The notes beneath the pieces were generated by a model. It was not told where the DNA came from. It was given only the letters and a program-made list of their open reading frames with translations, and did no database searches. Source: Elusimicrobiota bacterium (GTDB taxonomy: Bacteria > Ratteibacteria > UBA8468 > B48-G9 > JAFGKM01). From it: a stretch of DNA of 9,541 nucleotides. The stretch covers positions 1-9,541 of the forward strand of contig JAAYXZ010000092.1 in assembly GCA_012515635.1 (NCBI GenBank). The letters are read 5' to 3'. Positions within the stretch are counted from its first letter, which is position 1, and each line of letters begins with the position of its first letter. Shown one piece after another: positions 1-5,374 of the stretch. Both the position numbers and the translations under genes were made by a program.

Positions 1-22
1 AAATAGCGGATATTGTGGTTTG

Positions 23-51
23 TTGTTTTTACGAGATATGTGAGGTATAAT
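23..51 (+). promoter_or_regulatory. Putative sigma70-type promoter for the gspC-like gene
   Basis: A perfect TATAAT hexamer lies at 46-51, with a weak TTGTTT at 23-28 in the -35 position, 17 nt away. Transcription would be expected to start about 7 nt after the -10 box, near 58, which is immediately before the ATG at 59, so the mRNA could be leaderless. The only Shine-Dalgarno-like string, GAGG at 42-45, sits 13 nt before the ATG and overlaps the promoter region. Because only 58 nt of upstream sequence are present, read-through from an upstream gene cannot be excluded. Confidence 0.4.
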
Positions 52-58
52 TTGATAT

Positions 59-901
59 ATGAGAAAAAGATACGTGGTTTTCATCATAGTTATAGGATTA
101 ACATTTCCATTATTTGGAGCGCAAGAAAATTATTCCATTATTCTAAAGAAAAATATCTTTACTGAATCAGTCCCTAAACCGCCACCGCCGGTGCTTGAGA
201 AGACACCTATTATTAAACCTGCGCCGCCTCCGTCTTTGAATTCTCTTATAAACCTTATTGGTATTGCCTATTTTCCTGAAAATGGTTCCTATGCTGTTTT
301 AAGGGTTCAAAGAAAAAATGAAGAACTTGTTTTTCAGGAAGGGGACGTGGTGGAGAATGCCAAAATACTTAAAATAGAAGAAGATGGCGTTATATTTTTA
401 TACAATGAGAAAGAGGAGGTGTTGTCCTTTAAACTGGATAACAGAAATGAACCTTTGTTATCTGTTGCCCCTGGGCTGACAATTAAGCTTGACGAAAAAA
501 GTGAAACGGAAAAGAGAGAAGGCATAACAGAGAACAAAGTAGTTAATCCGACAGCTGTTCCTGTCCCTGAATTTGCCGACCCGGTATATATAGAAAAGAA
601 TGCAGCCCTTGAGGAGATAAGGAAGGATACGGAGTTATTTAAAAAAGTTAATATTGCCCCGAAAATGCAAAATGGCAAAGTAGATGGCTTTCAGATTACA
701 AATCTTCCGCTCAACAGTTTACCGTATAAATATGGTTTGCGGGACGGAGATATTGTCCGCAGGGTAAATGGTGTATTCATAGACAGTATCTCAAAAGGTT
801 TTTCGGTATATAACCAAGTATTAAAAGAAGGGACAGAGATTGTTTCCGTTGAGATTATAAGAAATAATAGCCCGTTAGTCCTTACATTTCAACTCAGATA
901 A
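59..901 (+). CDS. GspC-like type II secretion inner-membrane/periplasmic protein with PDZ domain
   Basis: This 280-residue protein resembles GspC, which links the inner-membrane platform of the type II secretion system to the outer-membrane secretin GspD. Residues 5-21 form one hydrophobic segment, either a signal anchor or a signal peptide ending near Ala21. It is followed by the short LKKNIF element typical of the start of the periplasmic part, then a Pro-rich linker (40-59). Residues about 60-126 look like the GspC homology-region beta domain (LIGIAYFPENGSYAVLRV, then a GDVV turn). Residues about 205-280 form a PDZ domain with the GLRDGDIVRRVNG core seen in GspC. The acidic/lysine-rich stretch at 142-160 is probably a flexible spacer. 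The next gene is amrS and not gspD, so any other secretion genes must lie outside the window. A generic PDZ-containing periplasmic protein is the alternative. Confidence 0.72.
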   Translation: MRKRYVVFIIVIGLTFPLFGAQENYSIILKKNIFTESVPKPPPPVLEKTPIIKPAPPPSLNSLINLIGIAYFPENGSYAVLRVQRKNEELVFQEGDVVENAKILKIEEDGVIFLYNEKEEVLSFKLDNRNEPLLSVAPGLTIKLDEKSETEKREGITENKVVNPTAVPVPEFADPVYIEKNAALEEIRKDTELFKKVNIAPKMQNGKVDGFQITNLPLNSLPYKYGLRDGDIVRRVNGVFIDSISKGFSVYNQVLKEGTEIVSVEIIRNNSPLVLTFQLR

Positions 902-911
902 CCTTTTTTTA

Positions 912-1916
912 ATGATAATCCCTAAAGAAGCTGTTTTATGGGAAGAAATAGAAGACAGAAGAATTAAGTGCCGCCTTTGTAATCATTTCTGCATAATAGG
1001 TGAAGGCAAAAAAGGAAAGTGCAGAGTGCGGGTTAACAAAGAAGGCAAACTGTTTTCTCTTGTATATGGCGATATTATAGCGGAACATGCAGACCCGATA
1101 GAAAAAAAACCTTTTTTCCATTTTTTGCCCGGTTCTCTCTCGTTTTCCATAGCCACTGTAGGTTGTAATTTCTCCTGCCTTTTCTGCCAAAATCATAGTA
1201 TCTCGCAGGTAGAGATAACTAATGAGCAGTCATTTATCTCGCCTGAAGAGATAGTCAACAGGGCTTTGGCGTCAGGGTGTCGTTCTATATCCTACACATA
1301 TACCGAACCCACTATTTTTTTTGAGTTTGCGTATGATACAGCAAAGAAAGCAAGAGAAAAAGGACTAAAAAATAATTTTGTCACCAATGGATATATGAGC
1401 AAAGAAGCTCTGGAAAAAATAGCGGAATATCTTGATGCAGCCAATGTTGACCTAAAAGGAGATGGGGAGTTTTATAAAACACTATGCGGAGCAAGAAGGG
1501 CTCCTGTAATTGAGAACATAAAGTTAATGAAGAAACTTGGCATTTGGGTGGAAGTAACAACGCTTCTTATCCCTGAACATAATGATTCTGAAGTTCAGAT
1601 AACAGAGATAGCAGATTTAATTGGAGAGATAGATACGGCTATACCGTGGCATATAAGCAGGTTTTATCCTTCGCACAAGATGAGCGACTATTATTCCGAG
1701 TCATCCCGAAAGATTCTACAAGCAAGAGATATCGGCTTTAAGGAAGGATTAAGATATGTTTATACAGGCAATATCTCTGATACTGAAGGGGAGCATACAT
1801 ATTGTTATTCCTGTAAAAAATTATTAATACACAGACGTGGTTTCACCGTTACGGAGAACAGAATAAGTAACGGAAAGTGTCCTTTCTGCGCTGTTGCTAT
1901 AGACGGGGTTTTCTGA
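912..1916 (+). CDS. amrS: AmmeMemoRadiSam-system radical SAM enzyme AmrS
   Basis: This 334-residue protein is a radical SAM enzyme of the AmrS family (related to pyruvate formate-lyase activating enzymes). The family usually accompanies AMMECR1 and Memo proteins, and I cannot assign its substrate from sequence. The 4Fe-4S/SAM motif CxxxCxxC is C85-N-F-S-C89-L-F-C92, within the hallmark stretch SFSIATVGCNFSCLFCQN. An N-terminal cysteine group (C20, C23, C27, C37) and a C-terminal zinc-ribbon-like pair (CYSC, then CPFC) match the family's full length, as does the DPIEKKPFFHFLPGS block. The ATG at 912 is 10 nt after the previous stop and has no clear ribosome binding site; the upstream bases are a run of seven T. 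The start fits the family because the VLWEEIEDRRIKC block follows directly. The stop overlaps the cutA start (TGATG). No AMMECR1 or Memo gene is present here. Confidence 0.9.
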   Translation: MIIPKEAVLWEEIEDRRIKCRLCNHFCIIGEGKKGKCRVRVNKEGKLFSLVYGDIIAEHADPIEKKPFFHFLPGSLSFSIATVGCNFSCLFCQNHSISQVEITNEQSFISPEEIVNRALASGCRSISYTYTEPTIFFEFAYDTAKKAREKGLKNNFVTNGYMSKEALEKIAEYLDAANVDLKGDGEFYKTLCGARRAPVIENIKLMKKLGIWVEVTTLLIPEHNDSEVQITEIADLIGEIDTAIPWHISRFYPSHKMSDYYSESSRKILQARDIGFKEGLRYVYTGNISDTEGEHTYCYSCKKLLIHRRGFTVTENRISNGKCPFCAVAIDGVF

Positions 1917-2227
1917 TGGAATATATACAGGTGCTAACAACAACAGGAAGTAAAAAGGAAGCAGAGAGAATTGCGGAGAAGTTGCTTGAAAACAAACTTG
2001 CCGCTTGCATCCAAGTGTTTCCGATTTCAAGCATATACAGATGGAAGGGGAAAACAGAGAAGGAAAAAGAATATCTCTGTATTATAAAAAGTCAAAAAAA
2101 ACTGTATAAAAAAATTGAAACAACAATAAAAGCAATACACCCCTATGAAGTTCCGGAGATAATCTCCGTTGCTGTTTCTTGCGGCAGTAAACGTTATCTT
2201 GCATGGATTGAGGAAGAGACTACGTAA
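1916..2227 (+). CDS. cutA: CutA1-family protein (divalent cation tolerance)
   Basis: This is a 103-residue CutA1 protein, close to the usual family length of about 100-110. Family signatures in order are the ACIQVFPISSIYRWKGK strand region (about 31-47), the HPYEVPEI motif, and the C-terminal YLAWIEEET. CutA forms very stable trimers with a ferredoxin-like fold. Its link to copper/divalent cation tolerance comes mainly from E. coli genetics, and its true role is unclear. I chose the ATG at 1916, not an in-frame start at 1877, because the earlier start would add residues unlike the family and run into amrS. The chosen start overlaps the amrS stop by 1 nt (TGATG) and has GGGG at 1905-1908, 7 nt upstream, which points to translational coupling. 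It is the last gene before a probable terminator. Confidence 0.93.
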   Translation: MEYIQVLTTTGSKKEAERIAEKLLENKLAACIQVFPISSIYRWKGKTEKEKEYLCIIKSQKKLYKKIETTIKAIHPYEVPEIISVAVSCGSKRYLAWIEEETT

Positions 2228-2280
2228 TGTATGGAAGATATAGCAGATATGTTCCCTGTAAGAAAAAACTAAAATTATCA

Positions 2281-2308
2281 AGGCATTCAGAATGAAGCCT
2301 CTTTTTTT
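2281..2308 (+). terminator. Probable rho-independent terminator after cutA
   Basis: AGGC at 2281-2284 can pair with GCCT at 2297-2300, and an inner ATT/AAT pairing extends the stem, with CAG as the loop and a 3-nt bulge on the 3' side. A run of seven T follows at 2302-2308. It lies 53 nt past the cutA stop and before the promoter of the next unit. The stem is short and bulged, so it may be leaky. Confidence 0.55.
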
Positions 2309-2356
2309 AATAAAACAGCAGATTAAATTGCATTACTACTCCGTTTCAACGTTTAT

Positions 2357-2385
2357 TTGACACATAAAACAGATAAATGTAAATT
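2357..2385 (+). promoter_or_regulatory. Putative promoter of the rhaB / one-carbon operon
   Basis: A consensus -35 TTGACA (2357-2362) is followed after exactly 17 nt by TAAATT (2380-2385), a 4/6 match to the -10 consensus. The predicted start of transcription is near 2392, directly before the ATG at 2393, so the message would have little or no leader. An inverted repeat, TTTAT at 2352-2356 and ATAAA at 2364-2368, surrounds the -35 box and could be an operator, although in AT-rich DNA it may be chance. The position between the terminator and the first gene of the operon supports the call. Confidence 0.5.
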
Positions 2386-2392
2386 ATACACA

Positions 2393-3889
2393 ATGAAAAA
2401 CAAAAAATTTATAGCGATAGACATCGGTGCGGAAAGTGGCAGGGGGCTGGTAGGCGAATTCGATGGAGAGAAAGTTTTCTTAAAAGAGATACATCGGTTT
2501 CCTACGAGCAATATTAGATTATATTCCCATATTTATTGGGATGTTCTTGCTATTTTTTCCGAGATAAAAAAAATACTGGCTATGTCAAAAAGCGAGGGAG
2601 ATATATCAGGCATAGGGGTAACTACTTGGGGCGTTGACTATGGGCTTATGGGGGAAAACGACATCCTTCTGTCAAATCCGTTTCATTACAGGGATAGGCG
2701 GACAGAGGGAATTATGGAAGAAGTGTTCAGTATTGTCCCTAAAGAAAGAATCTTTGAGAGAACAGGAATTCAGTTTATGTCTTTTAACACCCTGTTCCAA
2801 CTTTATGCGACAAAGAAGGAATACCCGAATATTCTTGACTCTGCAAAAAACCTTCTTTTTATGCCTGACCTTTTAAACTTCTTTTTGACAGGGAAAAAAG
2901 TAGCGGAATACACCATTGCGAGCACTTCCCAGATGTATGATTCCAGCGTCCAAAGGAAGGAAGGTGGAGTTCCGGGGGAATGGGCAACGGATATTCTGGA
3001 AAAACTCGGAATTCCGTCAGAGTTGCTTCCTGAAGTTGTCCCTCCTGCTATGCATCTCGGTAATCTCTCAGAGTATATAAGGGAAGAACTGAATATATCC
3101 GCAATGCCCGTTTATACTGTATGCGGCCATGATACCGCATCAGCGGTTGTCTCCGTTCCTGCGCAAGACAGCACATGGGCTTATCTGTCTTCAGGAACAT
3201 GGTCTTTGCTTGGGACAGAGATAACACAACCCCTTGTGAATGAGAAGAGTTTAGCATACAACTTTACTAATGAGGGCGGATATAATAAAACGATACGGTT
3301 TTTGAAAAACATAATGGGGCTCTGGATTTTCCAGGAGTGCAGAAGACAGTGGTTGAAAGAAGGGCATGATTATTCATATCTGGAACTTACGGATATGGCG
3401 TATTCAGCAAAACCTTTTCTCTCTTTCATAGATGTAAATAACGGGGAGTTTCTTTTTCCCGGAGATATGCCTAAAAGAATTCAGAATTATTGTAAGGCGA
3501 CAGAGCAAGAGGTTCCCGAAGGTCTTGCGCAGATAACAAGGGTGGTGCTGGAGAGTTTAGCGATGGAATACAGAAGCGTTATGGAGAAACTTGAAACATC
3601 TATAGGCGCAAGAATAGAGGTGCTTCACATAGTAGGGGGCGGCTCTCAAAACAAGATGCTGTCTCAGTTTACCGCTTCAGCATTAAAGAAAATAGTGATT
3701 GCGGGGCCAGTGGAAGCAACAGGAATAGGAAATATACTTGTTCAGGCAATTGCGAACAAGGAGATTGCTGATATTTTTCAGTTACGCGAGGTTGTGAGGA
3801 AATCCTTTCCTCTATTCGTCTATCAGCCAAAAGATATTGGTCTATGGGAAGAAAATTACGAGAGATATCAAAGGTTAATTAACCGATAA
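2393..3889 (+). CDS. rhaB: Rhamnulokinase (FGGY-family sugar kinase)
   Basis: This 498-residue FGGY kinase has the length of RhaB, which phosphorylates L-rhamnulose to L-rhamnulose 1-phosphate with ATP in the cytoplasm. The N-terminal phosphate-binding loop is D10-I-G12. The block TTWGVDYGL around residues 77-85, with HYRDRRTEG and FERTGIQF after it, is characteristic of rhamnulokinases. The catalytic-base Asp is D247 in GHDTASA. SSGTWSLLG and the GGGS stretch at 415-418 form the nucleotide site. I chose the ATG at 2393 because a TTG at 2357 would add 12 unrelated residues and falls on the -35 box. No Shine-Dalgarno precedes 2393. The stop overlaps the fchA start (TAATG). No rhamnose isomerase, aldolase or transporter is in view, so the exact sugar is not proved and another deoxy-sugar kinase is possible. 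Confidence 0.85.
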   Translation: MKNKKFIAIDIGAESGRGLVGEFDGEKVFLKEIHRFPTSNIRLYSHIYWDVLAIFSEIKKILAMSKSEGDISGIGVTTWGVDYGLMGENDILLSNPFHYRDRRTEGIMEEVFSIVPKERIFERTGIQFMSFNTLFQLYATKKEYPNILDSAKNLLFMPDLLNFFLTGKKVAEYTIASTSQMYDSSVQRKEGGVPGEWATDILEKLGIPSELLPEVVPPAMHLGNLSEYIREELNISAMPVYTVCGHDTASAVVSVPAQDSTWAYLSSGTWSLLGTEITQPLVNEKSLAYNFTNEGGYNKTIRFLKNIMGLWIFQECRRQWLKEGHDYSYLELTDMAYSAKPFLSFIDVNNGEFLFPGDMPKRIQNYCKATEQEVPEGLAQITRVVLESLAMEYRSVMEKLETSIGARIEVLHIVGGGSQNKMLSQFTASALKKIVIAGPVEATGIGNILVQAIANKEIADIFQLREVVRKSFPLFVYQPKDIGLWEENYERYQRLINR

Positions 3890-4524
3890 TGAAGACGGAA
3901 GAAAAAGACAACTACTTAAAAGAAACACTGGAAGTATATATAAACAGAACTTTCGCAAAAACCTCTGTGCCAGGCGGCGGAAGTGTTGTTGCCTGCGTAT
4001 CTTCATTAAGTTCAGCGCTTATTGGGATGGTATTAAACTATACACTGGGAAAAGAGAGATATATTGTTTATGAGAAGGAATTGAAATATATATTCGTTGA
4101 AAATGAAATAATCCTTAAAAAACTCTCCGCTTACATAGAGAGAGACAGCGAAATTTATGCAAACATAAGGAAATATACATCCTCAAAGGATGCCATAACC
4201 GCTACAAAATATTTAAAAGAATCGGCGGCTCTTCATCTTGATATATGCAGGGCGGCGCTTAAAATTATTGAATTTGCAGAGATACTTGCAGAAAAAGGGA
4301 ACCAAGCCCTTATATCAGATACAGGAATATCGTCCGCTCTTGCTGTCTCTGTATTTATCAGCGCCAAGATAAATTTGTTGATAAATCTTAAGTATATTAC
4401 GGGAGACAAGGAATTTATAACTAACTCTTTACAAGAGATTGAGCGGATAGAAAAGAAAGTTATGGAGAAAGGAAAAGCCGTAACTTGTAAAGTGTTGAAA
4501 AAACTGGAGATAAAAGATGGGTAA
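3889..4524 (+). CDS. fchA: Methenyl-THF cyclohydrolase, FchA / cyclodeaminase-cyclohydrolase family
   Basis: This 211-residue, mostly helical protein belongs to the FTCD_C (formiminotransferase-cyclodeaminase C-terminal) family. In one-carbon operons of anaerobes, members act as FchA and interconvert 10-formyl-THF and 5,10-methenyl-THF. The glycine-rich folate-site motif is VPGGGSVVA (27-35), followed by ALIGMVLNYTLGKERY. A second family block is GNQALISDTGISSALA with D144. The length matches free-standing FchA and not the longer bifunctional FTCD. The start at 3889 overlaps the rhaB stop by 1 nt. The nearest purine-rich ribosome site, AAGG at 3871-3874, is 14 nt away, so translation probably depends on ribosomes finishing rhaB. 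Its 3' end overlaps folD by 8 nt. A formimino-THF cyclodeaminase role is the alternative, but the neighbours strongly favour cyclohydrolase. Confidence 0.9.
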   Translation: MKTEEKDNYLKETLEVYINRTFAKTSVPGGGSVVACVSSLSSALIGMVLNYTLGKERYIVYEKELKYIFVENEIILKKLSAYIERDSEIYANIRKYTSSKDAITATKYLKESAALHLDICRAALKIIEFAEILAEKGNQALISDTGISSALAVSVFISAKINLLINLKYITGDKEFITNSLQEIERIEKKVMEKGKAVTCKVLKKLEIKDG

Positions 4525-5374
4525 TCTTATTGACGGTAAAGCAATCGCAGAAAAAATAAAAGAAGAAGTAAAAAAAGAGATAACAGAATTGAAGGCGAAA
4601 AACATAATACCAAAACTTATTGCTGTTCAAGCGGGCGAAAATCCTGCGAGTGTTCTCTATACGAACCAGCAGAAAAAAAACTGTGAGAAGATAGGGATAG
4701 TATATGAACTGAAAAATCTGCCCGCGGATATAAAAGAAGAGCAACTGATATCAGAGATAACGGCGCTCAATATGGATAAAAGCGTTACAGGTATTATTAT
4801 GCAATTACCTTTGCCGAAGGGTATGGATGTAAAAAACATACAGGTATCTATCCTGCCGGAAAAGGACATTGAGGGAGTAAGTCCTGTGAATATGGGTTGG
4901 ATTATTTACGGCAGACCGTATCTTGCCCCATGCACAGCGCTTGCTGTAAAAGAGGTAATAAATTCTACAGGCGTTGACCTTTATGGCAAGAATGTAACGA
5001 TGGTAGGGCATAGCGATATAGTAGGCAAACCCGTAGCCCTTTTACTTGTGGATAAATTAGCCACAGTTTCAATATGTCATATAGGGACAAGTGAAGCAGG
5101 TATGCTGGAAGAGTATGTCCGCCGCGCGGATATTCTTATTGTTGCTGTGGGTAAAGCGAATGTTATACCCGGCGGCTGGGTGAAGGAAGGGGCTATAGTT
5201 GTAGATGTCGGGATAAACAGGGTAGGGGACAAAATAGTGGGAGATGTGGAGTTTGAAACAGCAAAAGAGAGAGCATCTTTCATTACTCCCGTGCCGGGTG
5301 GTGTCGGACCTGTTACTACCGCTATACTTTTAAGAAATGTGGTAAGGGCAGCCAAATGGAAAAAAAGACAGTAA
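4517..5374 (+). CDS. folD: Methylene-THF dehydrogenase FolD, probably without cyclohydrolase activity
   Basis: This 285-residue FolD has the usual length and oxidises or reduces 5,10-methylene-/methenyl-THF with a nicotinamide cofactor. The folate site is visible at Y48, Q96 (MQLPLP) and the KDIEG block (116-120). The Rossmann nucleotide site is MVGHSDIVGKP (162-172), and the C-terminus has the family's TPVPGGVGPVTTA. The catalytic motif Y-x-x-x-K is Y48-T-N-Q-Q52, so Gln replaces the Lys needed for the cyclohydrolase step in typical FolD. The KDVDG Asp is Glu119, and the Arg of GRS, which contacts the NADP 2'-phosphate in the human enzyme, is His165. The start is supported by GGAG at 4506-4509, 7 nt upstream. 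It overlaps fchA by 8 nt and the next gene by 19 nt. The family call is certain; monofunctionality is inferred. Confidence 0.95.
   Translation: MGNLIDGKAIAEKIKEEVKKEITELKAKNIIPKLIAVQAGENPASVLYTNQQKKNCEKIGIVYELKNLPADIKEEQLISEITALNMDKSVTGIIMQLPLPKGMDVKNIQVSILPEKDIEGVSPVNMGWIIYGRPYLAPCTALAVKEVINSTGVDLYGKNVTMVGHSDIVGKPVALLLVDKLATVSICHIGTSEAGMLEEYVRRADILIVAVGKANVIPGGWVKEGAIVVDVGINRVGDKIVGDVEFETAKERASFITPVPGGVGPVTTAILLRNVVRAAKWKKRQ

Noticed and set aside
1..50. Possible 3' end of an upstream gene
   Set aside because: Two frames are open from the left edge, stopping at 41-43 and 48-50. The 13-15 residues each encodes are too few to recognise, so I could not choose between them or exclude non-coding DNA.
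870..910. T7 run at 904-910 as a terminator after the GspC-like gene
   Set aside because: Only a 4-bp GTTA/TAAC pairing with a loop of more than 20 nt could be found upstream. That is too weak for an intrinsic terminator, and amrS begins 2 nt after the run.
936..1196. Minus-strand ORFs, for example opposite amrS, metV-rnfC2 and metF
   Set aside because: All lie opposite strongly conserved genes, have no recognisable domains and show atypical composition. They are shadows of the real coding frames.
2227..2295. 22-codon ORF starting at an ATG that overlaps the cutA stop (TAATG)
   Set aside because: The start-stop overlap is suggestive, but the peptide is short, Lys/Arg/Tyr-rich and unlike any family I know, and it runs into the proposed terminator stem. 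Chance is the simpler explanation.
2357..2392. In-frame TTG at 2357 as the rhaB start
   Set aside because: It would add 12 residues not seen in rhamnulokinases and coincides with the TTGACA -35 box. The ATG at 2393 places the phosphate-binding loop at the usual distance from the N-terminus.
5356..5374. Possible programmed -1 frameshift on the A7 run at 5360-5366 joining FolD to the MetV-RnfC2 fusion
   Set aside because: The run is not in the phase of a good X-XXY-YYZ slippery heptamer in the folD frame, and the downstream gene has its own ATG with a well-placed AAGGG. Ordinary overlap and coupling explain it. The same applies to the A7 run at 7339-7345 before the metV GTG.
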